A stretch of DNA of 64,000 nt, from positions 1-64,000 of the forward strand of contig NZ_LVJI01000025.1 of NCBI RefSeq assembly GCF_001637225.1. Direction: 5' to 3'. Below the pieces are notes generated by a model. It saw only the letters and a list, made by a program, of their open reading frames with translations, did no database searches and had not been told where the DNA came from. This document shows positions 1 through 8,921 of the stretch, in pieces. Made by a program: the position numbers and the translations under genes. Position 1 is the stretch's first letter, and each line of letters opens with the position of its first letter. The DNA is from Paenibacillus antarcticus. Its GTDB lineage: Bacteria; Bacillota; Bacilli; Paenibacillales; Paenibacillaceae.

Positions 1-2
1 CA

Positions 3-476
3 ACCGGAGCAGCAGGAGCAACAGGAGGAACTGGGGCAACAGGCGCAGCAGGAGTATTAAGCTTTGCTGATTTTTTTGCCTTGATGCCTCCGGATAATGC
101 AGCAACAGTTGCTCCTGGCACAGATGTAAGTTTTCCTCAAAATGGACCAACCAGCGGGACTACTATTGCCCGAACGGGTCCCAGTACATTTAATTTGGCC
201 GCCATTGGCACTTATCAGGTATTGTTTCAGGTCAGTGTAACTGAAGCTGGGCAACTCATTTTAACGCTCAACGGCGCTGATCTGGCCTATACAGTAGTCG
301 GGCGAGCAACAGGTACATCTGAGATTATAGAAATGGCTCTTGTACAAACAACAGTCATTAATTCCATACTGACCGTACGAAATCCTGCCGGCAATTCCAC
401 TGCACTAACTATCACTCCTCTCGCTGGAGGGACAAGGGCTGTTTCAGCACATCTTGTTATCACACAAATTGCATAG
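3..476 (+). CDS. Collagen-like (Gly-X-Y) protein, C-terminal part
   Basis: The gene is cut by the left edge of the window. The first codons read as Gly-Ala-Ala, Gly-Ala-Thr and Gly-Gly-Thr triplets, i.e. the end of a collagen-like Gly-X-Y tract. They are followed by about 130 residues of beta-rich, hydrophobic sequence of the kind found in the C-terminal trimerisation domain of BclA-type exosporium glycoproteins. The family forms hair-like trimers on spore surfaces. The role here is inferred from this architecture only, and the N-terminus and any exosporium-targeting motif lie outside the window. A good terminator follows at 541-566. Confidence 0.75.
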   Translation, partial: TGAAGATGGTGATGAAGVLSFADFFALMPPDNAATVAPGTDVSFPQNGPTSGTTIARTGPSTFNLAAIGTYQVLFQVSVTEAGQLILTLNGADLAYTVVGRATGTSEIIEMALVQTTVINSILTVRNPAGNSTALTITPLAGGTRAVSAHLVITQIA

Positions 477-540
477 AGGGAAGTTACTAACGATTTAACT
501 GTTTAATAGTAGACGTTTTTATCTTTTAGCCAAATTAGAA

Positions 541-566
541 AGAGGATGTGTGAACGTCCTCTTTTT
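541..566 (+). terminator. Rho-independent terminator after collagen-like gene
   Basis: A 9-bp stem (AGAGGATGT / ACGTCCTCT, one G-U pair) with a 4-nt loop runs straight into five T residues. Confidence 0.85.
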
Positions 567-825
567 AATTTATAGAAGATAATGAAGAGACCACAATGGG
601 AATATGTCAATATGTTCTTTGGTTCAATGGAGTGTCTTCTCCTTATTTATACAAATATACAATAAACTCTGTAAACACTGGATTTATTTACAATCTTGCT
701 TTGGGTAAGTTCCTTATCGAATCCTGTAATTAATGGAAGAATAGATCTGATAATGATAGCCCATACAGACCTTATCCTATTGTGATTTAAGAACAATAGA
801 TACTTTTCTTGAAGCTCGAAATGAA
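567..825. other. Intergenic stretch with no recognised feature
   Basis: This is the middle of the 435-nt gap between the collagen-like gene and murI. It is AT-rich. I see no ORF with a ribosome binding site, no repeat and no recognisable RNA. The murI promoter candidate begins at 826. Confidence 0.6.
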
Positions 826-854
826 TTGGGTTAGAATTTAAGGTACGTTATAAT
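826..854 (+). promoter_or_regulatory. Sigma-A promoter candidate for murI
   Basis: TTGGGT (826-831), a 17-bp spacer and a perfect TATAAT (849-854). It lies about 57 bp upstream of the murI GTG start. Confidence 0.65.
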
Positions 855-911
855 ATTTACTGACATATGGTAGCAAAGTAGGAAACAGAAATCGATACAG
901 AAGGAAGCGGT

Positions 912-1730
912 GTGTTTGTGCAACATGCAATTGCAATATTAGACTCGGGTGTTGGGGGGCTAACGGTAGCTAAAGAAGTGATGAGACAGCTCCCACGTGA
1001 GAAAATTATATATTTTGGAGATACTGCCCGCACACCATATGGACCAAGGTCATCGGATCAAGTCAGATTATTCACCGAACAAATTGTAGACTTCCTTCTC
1101 CAATTTGAACCTAAGATGATTGTTATTGCATGTAATACTGCAACGGCAGCGGCACTCACATATATTTCGGAAAAGGTAAATATACCTGTTATTGGCGTTA
1201 TTCATCCAGGAGCTCGTGCAGCGATCAGTGCAACGAAGACAGGGGACGTTGGTGTTATAGGGACAGTGGGTACAATTGGGAGCGGGGCCTATACGGCTGC
1301 CCTTAAAGAACTCTCTCCATATGTAAATGTGATAAGTGAAGCTTGTCCACTGCTTGTACCACTTGTAGAGCAAGGATTATTCCGAGCAGAAGGGACAACA
1401 GATATTGTGAAGCGGTCACTACAGAACATTCGTGACACTTCTATTGATTGCCTTATTCTTGGATGTACACACTATCCTTTTCTTATGGATTCCATTCAAG
1501 AGGTTATGGGAAGTAATGTTAAACTGATTAGTTCAGCTGATGAGACGGCGAGGGAAATCAGTACGATTTTATACGAAAAGGGCCAACTTGCAAAGAGTGA
1601 TGAAAGCCCGGTACACCAGTTTTTCTGTAGTGGAGATGGCGAAATATTCAAGAAGATTGCGAATGAATGGTTGGGCGAACAGATAAGACGTACTCCTGTC
1701 GTCTGGCAAGTGTCTACCTTTGAAGAATGA
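912..1730 (+). CDS. murI: Glutamate racemase
   Basis: Interconverts L- and D-glutamate in the cytoplasm, supplying D-Glu for peptidoglycan. The 272-residue protein has the family length. It opens with the DSGVGGLTV motif (Asp11) and carries both catalytic cysteines: Cys74 in the CNTATA motif and Cys185 in GCTHYP. The start is GTG at 912, preceded by AAGGAAG. A second in-frame GTG two codons later is less well placed. The gene is flanked by its own promoter and a perfect terminator, so it is probably monocistronic. In Bacillus the equivalent enzyme is RacE. Confidence 0.96.
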   Translation: MFVQHAIAILDSGVGGLTVAKEVMRQLPREKIIYFGDTARTPYGPRSSDQVRLFTEQIVDFLLQFEPKMIVIACNTATAAALTYISEKVNIPVIGVIHPGARAAISATKTGDVGVIGTVGTIGSGAYTAALKELSPYVNVISEACPLLVPLVEQGLFRAEGTTDIVKRSLQNIRDTSIDCLILGCTHYPFLMDSIQEVMGSNVKLISSADETAREISTILYEKGQLAKSDESPVHQFFCSGDGEIFKKIANEWLGEQIRRTPVVWQVSTFEE

Positions 1731-1771
1731 AGTTAGTCATCAGCACAACTGAATCATGAATAGAGTAGACT

Positions 1772-1803
1772 AGCCCGAAGTTCAATTGAACTTCGGGCTT
1801 TTT
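1772..1803 (+). terminator. Terminator of murI
   Basis: A perfect 14-bp inverted repeat (AGCCCGAAGTTCAA and its complement, 1772-1799) is followed by a T-tract. Confidence 0.92.
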
Positions 1804-1932
1804 GCATATCTTGTAGAACGAAATAATTATTTCGTGATTACGAATGAAGGACAAGGGTATAGACATACAATCTAAGCACCAAATCTTTGATGTTTGTGGC
1901 TCACACCAAGTCATAAAGAAAGGATGGTATGT

Positions 1933-3132
1933 ATGCTAGAATATATCGTTCGTGGAGGAGATACATTGCAACGCATCGCTATGATTAGAGGCCTTAAACC
2001 AGAGAATATCCTGAACGCCAATCCTTGGGCCTCTGATCAACCCTATCTTATTCCTGGACAAATATTATTTATACCTTCTACACCTCGGCGGAGATATGCT
2101 ATACAATCGGGTGATACACTTGCACGCGTGCTAGAACAATTTTCAATTACGGAACAGGCTCTCGAAGGGTTTAATCCTGGTATCTCCCACGATCGGTTCC
2201 CGATTGGACGCATTCTTGTACTTCCTTCGTCGGAAAAGATGTCTATTGTTGAACCTCAAGGTGAATACGGATACAGAGATATGATGAAGCATATTACAGA
2301 GTTATTGGGTAAATATAAGTTTATTGAGGCAAATTCAATAGGTGAAAGCGTTATGGGTAAGTCGCTTGAAATATTAAAAATAGGAAAGGGGAAGCGAATA
2401 ATACATGTGAATGCATCCATCCATGCTAATGAATGGATGACAACGTTATGTGTGATGCGATTCGTAGAGGAATACGCGGAAGCTTATCAGAGTCAGCGTA
2501 TGTGGAATGGGTATAATCCACAAGAATGGTTCGACAATTGTACGTTATGGGTGCTGCCTATGGCTAATCCAGACGGTGTAGCTTTGGTTCAAGAAGGTGT
2601 TACTCCTGAACATCCCTTCTACACTGAAATTATGGAATACAATAGTCACCGCAACGATTTCAAACATTGGAAAGCGAATATTCGAGGTGTAGACCTTGGG
2701 GATCAGTTTCCCGCGCATTGGGAAGAGGAAGTGATCCGTAGAGGAAAGATACTCCCAGCACCTCGTGATTATGCAGGAACAAGTCCATTATGTGAACCGG
2801 AATCTAGAGCACTTGCTGCTTTCACATTAGATATAAGCCCTGACACGGTCGTGGCGTTACACAGCCAAGGCCAAGAAATATACTGGAATTATCGTGACTA
2901 TGAACCAGAGATGAGTGAGAAATGGAGTCAAAAATTAGCCCAAGTCAGTGGATATCGTTCAGTGAAATTACAGGGTAGTGACGCAGGCTATAAAGATTGG
3001 TTCATTCAACATTTCAAACGTCCAGGCTTCACGGTGGAAATAGGTCAAGGTGTGAATCCCCTTCCACTCTATGATTATCGAAATATGAGTCTTGAGGTAG
3101 GTTTAATCGTGGGTGAATTGATGAGTTTATGA
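1933..3132 (+). CDS. LysM-M14 zinc carboxypeptidase (gamma-D-glutamyl-DAP endopeptidase I type)
   Basis: 399 residues. Two LysM peptidoglycan-binding repeats (about residues 3-48 and 54-99; YIVRGGDTL and YAIQSGDTL cores) precede an M14 metallopeptidase domain. Zinc ligands are visible as H-A-N-E (His164, Glu167) and His310 in the ALHSQGQ motif, and the catalytic Glu369 lies in FTVEIGQG. The MANPDGV signature is present. There is no signal peptide. This matches sporulation endopeptidase I of Lysinibacillus sphaericus, which cleaves gamma-D-Glu-meso-DAP bonds in stem peptides. The start at 1933 was chosen because AAAGGA lies 8 nt upstream. A frame extending back to 1894 has no ribosome binding site. 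Confidence 0.88.
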   Translation: MLEYIVRGGDTLQRIAMIRGLKPENILNANPWASDQPYLIPGQILFIPSTPRRRYAIQSGDTLARVLEQFSITEQALEGFNPGISHDRFPIGRILVLPSSEKMSIVEPQGEYGYRDMMKHITELLGKYKFIEANSIGESVMGKSLEILKIGKGKRIIHVNASIHANEWMTTLCVMRFVEEYAEAYQSQRMWNGYNPQEWFDNCTLWVLPMANPDGVALVQEGVTPEHPFYTEIMEYNSHRNDFKHWKANIRGVDLGDQFPAHWEEEVIRRGKILPAPRDYAGTSPLCEPESRALAAFTLDISPDTVVALHSQGQEIYWNYRDYEPEMSEKWSQKLAQVSGYRSVKLQGSDAGYKDWFIQHFKRPGFTVEIGQGVNPLPLYDYRNMSLEVGLIVGELMSL

Positions 3133-3175
3133 AATCATTATGAAACATTTTCAGCCTCAAGTCGTATGTTATACC

Positions 3176-3234
3176 AGAGGGGGCCGACCGCTTAAGCATG
3201 ATTCTTTTCCTTCAAGCGGTTGCTTCCTCTTTTT
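3176..3234 (+). terminator. Terminator after M14 endopeptidase
   Basis: An imperfect long stem: AGAGG pairs with CCTCT on the outside and ACCGCTT with AAGCGGT inside. It ends in TTTTT. Confidence 0.75.
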
Positions 3235-3263
3235 CATAGGTCTAAGACTGGAGGTAGAAATTC

Positions 3264-3506
3264 ATGAAACGAAGAAGAATATTTTCCTTTAAGCATTGGT
3301 CTGTCATGTTTACAAATGTACGAAGATATGTAATGTCATCTCAGGTTTCGCTAGGAGACAAGTTGTTATTCTTAGTACCTGTAGTTGTTTATTGGATTTT
3401 TCCTTTTGATTTATTACCAGGACTACCTATAGATGATATCGGAATAACAATGTTATTAATGGGTTGGTTTACAACACGGGTGGAACGCAAATATCCAACA
3501 TTGTAG
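3264..3506 (+). CDS. YkvA-like DUF1232 small membrane protein
   Basis: 80 residues. A basic N-terminus precedes one hydrophobic segment (about residues 33-50) containing YWIFPFDLLPGLPIDDIG, the DUF1232 core (generic form Y-x-x-S/F-P-x-D-L-x-P). The family is a widespread small membrane-associated protein of unknown biochemical role. A GGAGGT ribosome binding site precedes the ATG. It stands alone between two terminator-bounded units, so I infer no pathway. Confidence 0.8.
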   Translation: MKRRRIFSFKHWSVMFTNVRRYVMSSQVSLGDKLLFLVPVVVYWIFPFDLLPGLPIDDIGITMLLMGWFTTRVERKYPTL

Positions 3507-3639
3507 ATGTATGGGTTCCACAACAATGAGTTGCTAATCTGTCATAAATAAGGACAAGCCATGTCTTGCGAATTAGGATCTGTTTCTTTACAATATATAA
3601 AGGAATTAGCCATCACATCTAATTTAGGAGATGCAGCAG

Positions 3640-3942
3640 ATGAAGTGTAAAATTACTCGTAATGCGGCAAAAGTACTATCTAAAGAATTGAGCAAAGAAG
3701 ACAATAAAGAATTGAAAATCCGTGTACTCATCACACACGCCCATGGGGACCATGCCCATTATGGTTTGGACTTGGATATGGCAACGGAGAATGATGAAGT
3801 GGTATCGACGGATAAAGATATCGATGTGATTTTGAATAAGAATGAGCCATTACTTGATGGTGTAAAAATTGATTACCTGTACCTTCCTGAGGAGGGGTTT
3901 GTTATAACGAATCCATCCATGGGCAATCACGGGGACCACTAA
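3640..3942 (+). CDS. HesB/IscA-like (A-type fold) protein lacking the canonical cysteines
   Basis: 100 residues with the overall layout of HesB/IscA A-type proteins: an N-terminal helix (ITRNAAKVLSKEL), then a beta-rich body ending in a GFVITNP segment. The scaffold's usual cysteines (C...CGC) are absent. Instead there is HAHGDHAHYGL (about residues 34-44) and a C-terminal GNHGDH. Its ability to carry an Fe-S cluster is therefore doubtful, and a metal-binding or other role is possible. The start is ATG 3640 because AGGAG lies 9 nt upstream; an ATG at 3631 directly abuts that site. It is followed at 26 nt by a DUF1450 gene, probably in the same transcript. Confidence 0.7.
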   Translation: MKCKITRNAAKVLSKELSKEDNKELKIRVLITHAHGDHAHYGLDLDMATENDEVVSTDKDIDVILNKNEPLLDGVKIDYLYLPEEGFVITNPSMGNHGDH

Positions 3943-3967
3943 GATAGAAAAAGTGAAGAAGGTTGGA

Positions 3968-4198
3968 ATGAACATGGCAAATGATATACGCGTATGTGAT
4001 AAGTGTAAGCACATACGGCTCAAAAGTATTGTACCCAAGATTCAAAAGATGGCGCCTGACGCTGAAATTCAGGTCGTATGTAAATCTTACTGTGGTCCTT
4101 GCGGAAAAAGAGCATTCATCTATATTAATGGACGTTATATAAGTGCACCGACAGAAGATGAGGTACTAGCTAAGGCAGCTCCGTTTATAAAAAAATAG
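3968..4198 (+). CDS. DUF1450 (YuzB-like) cysteine-rich small protein
   Basis: 76 residues. It has CDKC near the N-terminus and a second cluster C-K-S-Y-C-G-P-C, the pattern of the DUF1450/YuzB family, whose members resemble small Fe-S or redox proteins but have no proven function. AAGG lies 5 nt before ATG 3968; ATG 3974 is an alternative. It sits just downstream of the HesB-like gene, so a joint metal or redox role is possible but only inferred. Confidence 0.75.
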   Translation: MNMANDIRVCDKCKHIRLKSIVPKIQKMAPDAEIQVVCKSYCGPCGKRAFIYINGRYISAPTEDEVLAKAAPFIKK

Positions 4199-4306
4199 CC
4201 CATTGGTAAATGATGATGTTTCTCTTTGTGCATAGTTCTTTTCTGTTGGAACCAAGCTAATGATGGTGACTGATATGGAATATGTACTAAAAGGGGGAGC
4301 ATATGA

Positions 4307-4576
4307 ATGTCTAAACGTGATTTTTCTAGTATGCAAACGAACACACCTGAGTCTCAAGCGAATAACGCTGTGGATCGGCTCCATCAGTCGATCACTCAAG
4401 CTGTAAGCCATCCTACGGAGCAGTTGGTGGATCAAGCGGAGAATTCCTTGATTCATGCGGAGCATGCTGTTCAGGCACTTCAAGGCAGCGAGAATGGACT
4501 AGCTGCGGAACAAACGGAGGCTTGGCTTGCTGAAGAGAAAAGTAGGCTAGCGGCAGTTAATGTTTCAGAAGGCTAA
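4307..4576 (+). CDS. Hypothetical protein, 89 residues
   Basis: I do not recognise this protein. It is soluble, Ala/Gln/Glu-rich and predicted helical (residues 15-85), with no cysteine and no signal peptide. AAGGGGGAG lies about 8 nt upstream of ATG 4307, and a strong bidirectional terminator follows, so expression is credible. A helical-bundle structural or regulatory protein is all that can be said. Confidence 0.6.
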   Translation: MSKRDFSSMQTNTPESQANNAVDRLHQSITQAVSHPTEQLVDQAENSLIHAEHAVQALQGSENGLAAEQTEAWLAEEKSRLAAVNVSEG

Positions 4577-4598
4577 TGATTAATGTTGGTTTAGATAT

Positions 4599-4645
4599 GA
4601 AAGAAACCTCCACAATGAGTATTCTCATTTGTGGAGGTTTCTTTC
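4599..4645. terminator. Bidirectional terminator between convergent genes
   Basis: A stem of about 20 bp, AAAGAAACCTCCACA... pairing with ...TGTGGAGGTTTCTTT, has an A-run on one side and a T-run on the other. It serves the plus-strand small gene and the minus-strand LTA-synthase-family gene. Confidence 0.88.
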
Positions 4646-4655
4646 ATGTGAAGAA

Positions 4656-6629
4656 TTATTCATCATCCAATTTACTGAGCAAATCATACTGGATAACTTG
4701 ATCTGAGCTACGAAGTTGAAACTTGGCTTGATCGAAGCCGACACGACAGCTACCGACAGTCGTCTTTTCACGTGTATTGAGATCATAGCAACGACCGTTC
4801 TCGAATATGCCGTCTGGGGAAGGAATATAAAATACGTTATTATCTGAGAAAGCCCCAGAACGAAGAACTACAAATCGATCCTCTTCAGCAAATAAATTAT
4901 TACCTAACATGTGATAGGAATCCGTTGGAATACCAAGTAGGTGGAGGAGAGATGGTGTCATATCCAGTTGGCCAGAAGGCTCTGAATATTCTCCGACTTG
5001 ACTGCCATCAGGTAGATGTACTAGTAAAGGAACTTGATTCATGATTTGCTCCATATCGAGATCATTCAAGCTTTTACCTAGAAATTGTTCGTAATAGGGC
5101 TTGTCTTTAATTGAATTATCATGATCTCCATATACGACAAGGATGGTATTATCCCAAAGCCCCTGTTTTTTCATCTGCTCTGTAAATTTCCCCAGTGCAT
5201 CATCAACATAATGAATAGATTGTAGATAATTCCCGAATATATTATCACTGAATTCACCCACATCTAAACCTTGTTTATCCTTAGGGATCGTGTAAGGGTG
5301 ATGGCTGGAAAGCGTAATAAGAAAAGAGTAGAAAGGCTCCGTGATCGATGTCATCTCATCTAGGGATTGTTTGAAGAATGAGTTATCACTAAGTGACCAG
5401 CCCATTGGCTCATCGATAGTGAAATCTTTTTTGCTGAAGAAGCGGTCATAACCCATATTGTTATACATGATTGTCCGATTCCAAAAGCTGCTATCGTAAG
5501 CATGAAATACGTTTGGTGAGTATCCGTGTTCTTTCAAGATGGTTGGTAACATATCGTAATGATGATTAGGATAACGAACGAATACAGAACCTGAGGGCAG
5601 AGGATGTAGTGAACTATGAGAACTAAAGTCTGCATCGGATGTTCTTCCTTGTCCTGTCTGGTGATAATAATTGCTGAAGTACATACTTTCTTTCATTAGT
5701 TTGTTGAAATTCGGAGTAATTTCTTCCCCATTGATGCTTTTACCGATCATAAAATTCATGAAGGCTTCAACTTGAACGACTACGACATTACTATTCTTGT
5801 ACTTTCCGAATGCTTCGTTTTGTACAGAACGTTGATCACTCTTCTGTTGAAATAAGGCCTTAATGGCATCCATTTCTTCTTCCGGAAGTGTGGGATCGGG
5901 GCCAAGATGATCTTGGGCATATCGATAAATATCATAGCCATGAAATCCTAGTATACCTGTGACATTGTATAGCGTGATGTTCCACCAATTACTTTCGAAC
6001 ACGCCTTTGGCCCAGGTTTCACTGTAGTATTTAATGGGAGCAAAGGTCAGAACCGATCCAATGACTAAGATTAGAATACCTGTGATGAATCGATGGAGAA
6101 TACTTTTACGTCTAAGATAGGTTGAACGTGTCTGGTGGATAGGCCAACTGGTGTTTCTTCTAAGTCGTTGAATAAGCTTGATGATGGCATAAGCGCTGAT
6201 GATTACCCAATCAACAAAGAAGTATAGATCATTCCAGTGTATAAGAGATTGTATACTGTCTCCTAACGAACTGATTTGCCCAGTCTGAAGAAGTACAGGT
6301 ATCGTAATAAAGTCCCCGAAATATCGATAATAGACCAGATCTGAATACATAATTGCCGTTAGAAATAAATTCAATAGCACAAGCGATATGAGATAGCCTC
6401 CGCGGGGTAACCAGAACGCCCAGAATGATACGATCATGATTGATCCTATGGCAATAATAGAATCAAGAAAACTTAGATTTACATACGGAATGTTAAGGCG
6501 ATGATCGATCAGAGTTATTTTGCAAAGCATGAGAAGAATAAATAATGGATAGCTGATGAATCGGAATAGATGAAGCTTGTTGTTACGGCTCCAACTATTA
6601 CCGAGGTTGTTGTCTCTTTGGAAATACAC
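4656..6629 (-). CDS. LTA synthase family protein (polyglycerolphosphate synthase/primase type)
   Basis: 657 residues. Five N-terminal transmembrane helices (about 21-40, 57-74, 78-96, 135-153, 181-196) precede an extracellular sulfatase-fold domain. Catalytic features of LtaS are visible: Glu288 in VVVQVEAF, the nucleophile Thr330 in GQGRTSDADF, and Asp502-His503 in YGDHDN. The family moves glycerolphosphate from phosphatidylglycerol onto lipoteichoic acid. Bacillus has several paralogues (LtaS, YfnI, YqgS, and the primase YvgJ), and I cannot assign this one. The start is GTG with AAGGAG 8 nt upstream, and a sigma-A promoter lies at 6680-6707. Confidence 0.9.
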   Translation of the reverse strand: MYFQRDNNLGNSWSRNNKLHLFRFISYPLFILLMLCKITLIDHRLNIPYVNLSFLDSIIAIGSIMIVSFWAFWLPRGGYLISLVLLNLFLTAIMYSDLVYYRYFGDFITIPVLLQTGQISSLGDSIQSLIHWNDLYFFVDWVIISAYAIIKLIQRLRRNTSWPIHQTRSTYLRRKSILHRFITGILILVIGSVLTFAPIKYYSETWAKGVFESNWWNITLYNVTGILGFHGYDIYRYAQDHLGPDPTLPEEEMDAIKALFQQKSDQRSVQNEAFGKYKNSNVVVVQVEAFMNFMIGKSINGEEITPNFNKLMKESMYFSNYYHQTGQGRTSDADFSSHSSLHPLPSGSVFVRYPNHHYDMLPTILKEHGYSPNVFHAYDSSFWNRTIMYNNMGYDRFFSKKDFTIDEPMGWSLSDNSFFKQSLDEMTSITEPFYSFLITLSSHHPYTIPKDKQGLDVGEFSDNIFGNYLQSIHYVDDALGKFTEQMKKQGLWDNTILVVYGDHDNSIKDKPYYEQFLGKSLNDLDMEQIMNQVPLLVHLPDGSQVGEYSEPSGQLDMTPSLLHLLGIPTDSYHMLGNNLFAEEDRFVVLRSGAFSDNNVFYIPSPDGIFENGRCYDLNTREKTTVGSCRVGFDQAKFQLRSSDQVIQYDLLSKLDDE

Positions 6630-6679
6630 GAATAGCGCTCCTTTTTGTTAACGAAATGTAAAAGTAATAGGCTTTTTCT

Positions 6680-6707
6680 ATCATATCACTCCAATGATTG
6701 TTTTCAA
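6680..6707 (-). promoter_or_regulatory. Promoter of LTA-synthase-family gene
   Basis: On the minus strand: TTGAAA, a 16-bp spacer, then TATGAT preceded by an extended TGA. It lies about 50 nt upstream of the GTG start. Confidence 0.65.
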
Positions 6708-6754
6708 TGGAAGGTAGGTTTTAGGATGTGGGATTAGAACAGCGTATAGATAGA

Positions 6755-6797
6755 CAACAGGAGCGAATTCAGTAGTGTACTGAATTCGCTCCTGTTG
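6755..6797 (-). terminator. Perfect 20-bp inverted repeat downstream of THUMP methyltransferase
   Basis: Twenty perfectly paired bases (CAACAGGAGCGAATTCAGTA and its complement) around a 3-nt loop. It lies 20 bp past the minus-strand methyltransferase stop. The T-tract after it is poor on both strands, so it may act as a weak terminator or an RNA-stabilising hairpin. Confidence 0.6.
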
Positions 6798-6817
6798 ATC
6801 ATGCGGGGAATTGATAG

Positions 6818-7981
6818 TTATTCAATGTGTAATTGGGATTCCCCACGCCCACGAGGTGGAAGTGGTCCAAGGTATTGATAATATTGACATTCGATGGTTC
6901 CGTTGTATAACTTGCGCCGTTTGTCAGCTTTCTTGTTGAAGATGGTCTCGAAACGTTTAGTTGAACTAATCGCAAAGAATGACCAAGAAGGTATACTTAC
7001 CGTCAGCTTCTTTAAATCACGGATAATTTGTTCTACTTCCGCTATTTCACTTAAACGCTCCCCGTAAGGTGGGTTGGTAATTATGCAACCGAAATCTCCT
7101 TGAGGTCTTGCTTTGCTGATGGGTAATACTTCTAACTTAATATCTTTTGCAAATCCAGCTGCATTTACCGCAGCTTGAGCAACTTCGATAGCGCTTGGAT
7201 CGATATCACTTCCGGAAATCTGCAAAGGAATATCATCGCGAACGGAATCAAAAGCTTCTTCCCTTGCTTCATTCCATAGATGTTCAGGGATGATAGGCCA
7301 TTCTTCAGAGTTAAAGGTACGACGTAGTCCCGGAGCGATGTTCCAGCCAATCATCGCGGCCTCAACTAAAAGAGTACCTGAACCACAACATGGATCGTAG
7401 AAAGGTCTAGTAGGATTCCAACGGCTTAATTGGATAAGTGCCGCAGCCATTGTCTCCTTCAATGGAGCTTCCGTCACGAGCTTACGATAGCCACGTTTAT
7501 GAAGACCAGATCCTGTTGTATCAAGTGTGATCAAGGCAGTATCATTTAACATAATGACCTCAACGACATAACGTGGTCCATCTTCAGGGAACCATTCCGT
7601 ATGGTAAGTCTGGTTTAATTTGTCGACGATTGCTTTCTTAACGATACTTTGACAAGCAGGCACGCTGCTTAGTTGTGACTTCAGTGAACGTCCTTCAACA
7701 GGGAATTCACCGTTCTGAGGAATCACATCCTGCCACGGTAATGCTTTGACACCTTCGAACAATTCGTCGAAAGTGAGAGCCGTGAATTCGCCCATCAGAA
7801 TCAAAATACGGTCTGAGGTACGAAGCCATAAATTACAACGACATATATCGATTAAGTCACCACTAAAGATGACACGTCCATTCTCAACCGTCACATCATG
7901 GTAACCGAGTTCTTTTAATTCTCGAGCCACGATTGACTCTAAGCCCATTGGTGCGGTAGCAATAAGTTGCAAGTTAGCCAC
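6818..7981 (-). CDS. THUMP-domain rRNA guanine-N2 methyltransferase (RlmL N-terminal/YpsC-like)
   Basis: 387 residues. An N-terminal ferredoxin-like/THUMP RNA-binding region (about 1-160) precedes a Rossmann methyltransferase with the SAM motif DPCCGSGTLL and the catalytic NPPYGERL motif (N-P-P-Y is typical of base-amine methylation). The family equivalent, B. subtilis YpsC, corresponds to the N-terminal half of E. coli RlmL, which makes m2G2445 in 23S rRNA; this substrate is inferred. The last residues (LPPRGRG) are basic. The gene appears monocistronic. Confidence 0.88.
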   Translation of the reverse strand: MANLQLIATAPMGLESIVARELKELGYHDVTVENGRVIFSGDLIDICRCNLWLRTSDRILILMGEFTALTFDELFEGVKALPWQDVIPQNGEFPVEGRSLKSQLSSVPACQSIVKKAIVDKLNQTYHTEWFPEDGPRYVVEVIMLNDTALITLDTTGSGLHKRGYRKLVTEAPLKETMAAALIQLSRWNPTRPFYDPCCGSGTLLVEAAMIGWNIAPGLRRTFNSEEWPIIPEHLWNEAREEAFDSVRDDIPLQISGSDIDPSAIEVAQAAVNAAGFAKDIKLEVLPISKARPQGDFGCIITNPPYGERLSEIAEVEQIIRDLKKLTVSIPSWSFFAISSTKRFETIFNKKADKRRKLYNGTIECQYYQYLGPLPPRGRGESQLHIE

Positions 7982-8178
7982 GGTTTACAATTCAACTCCA
8001 TCCGGCCATCTGTACTGCATTACGGCAATACTGAGAGACCTATAAATTTAAAGCAGTCTTGCCGATTATCGACAAAACACATACAATAATGACTTAGTAA
8101 CGCTTAAACGTACAACCAAACATTTATTATAAAACAAATAGGCTTATATGGAAAGTTAGTCTTAAGGAGGAAATGGCG

Positions 8179-8811
8179 TTGAATTTAACCCCTGATGAAT
8201 ATGTTAACCAATTGTATCAAGAAGATGAGCAATTGCAGCAAGTAAAAAAAAGTATTATCAAAAAGGGAATGCCAGAAGTGTCGGTAGCTCCTGCATATGG
8301 CAGGCTTCTAACGTTACTTGTTCAGACAGCTCGTGCGCAGAGTGCTCTTGAAATAGGTGCTTTGGGTGGATATAGTGGCATTTGTATTGCAAGGGGTCTT
8401 CCAACGAATGGACAACTACTCTCCTTGGAATTAAAGGAAGAGTATGCGAATCTTGCGAAGGGTAATCTGGAATCCGCAGGACTGGGTTCCCATGTGGATT
8501 ATATGATCGGGCAAGCACTCGACAGTCTAGAAGAACTCAAACAAGCTGGTAGAACGTTTGATTTCTTTTTTATTGATGCTGATAAGGAGAACTACCCATT
8601 GTACTTAGAGTATGCTATTCAGTTGTCCAAGCCTGGATCATTGATTGTAGGGGATAACTGCTTCTTACGTGGACGCACATTGAATTCAGAGAAGAATGGA
8701 CCAGCGGTTCTAGGAATGCGTCATTTCAATGAGAAAGTGGCTACAGATGATCGTCTTGTGAGCACATTACTTCCAGACTACGATGGATTGTCCATCTCAT
8801 GGGTCAAGTAA
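8179..8811 (+). CDS. SAM-dependent O-methyltransferase (CCoAOMT family, TrmR/YrrM-like)
   Basis: About 210 residues of the caffeoyl-CoA-O-methyltransferase-like family. Visible are the SAM motif LEIGALGGYSG, LLSLELKEEYA, the FFFIDADKENY metal/substrate motif and GSLIVGDN. Known Bacillus relatives (TrmR) methylate 5-hydroxyuridine in tRNA, and others act on small catechols, so the substrate is open. I chose TTG 8179 because AAGGAGG ends 8 nt before it; ATG 8173 is only 2 nt from that site. A convergent terminator lies downstream. Confidence 0.85.
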   Translation: MNLTPDEYVNQLYQEDEQLQQVKKSIIKKGMPEVSVAPAYGRLLTLLVQTARAQSALEIGALGGYSGICIARGLPTNGQLLSLELKEEYANLAKGNLESAGLGSHVDYMIGQALDSLEELKQAGRTFDFFFIDADKENYPLYLEYAIQLSKPGSLIVGDNCFLRGRTLNSEKNGPAVLGMRHFNEKVATDDRLVSTLLPDYDGLSISWVK

Positions 8812-8851
8812 GAGGTTAATTGATCATAATAGTAATCGTTGCAATTATTTT

Positions 8852-8903
8852 AAGGGGCTATCCCAAAGGTCTGATTCATGACCTTAGGGTATAGTCTCTT
8901 TTT
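8852..8903. terminator. Terminator between O-methyltransferase and MFS genes
   Basis: A long imperfect hairpin, AAGGGGCTAT-CCC-AAAGGTC pairing with GACCTTAGGGTATAGTCTCTT, ends in TTTTT on the plus strand. It lies between convergent genes. Confidence 0.75.
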
Positions 8904-8921
8904 GTTGACACTTTGTAATAT

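Noticed and set aside
1..60. Glycine-triplet repeats as a CRISPR or tandem DNA repeat
   Set aside because: They are codon repeats of a collagen-like protein, continuous with the downstream frame.
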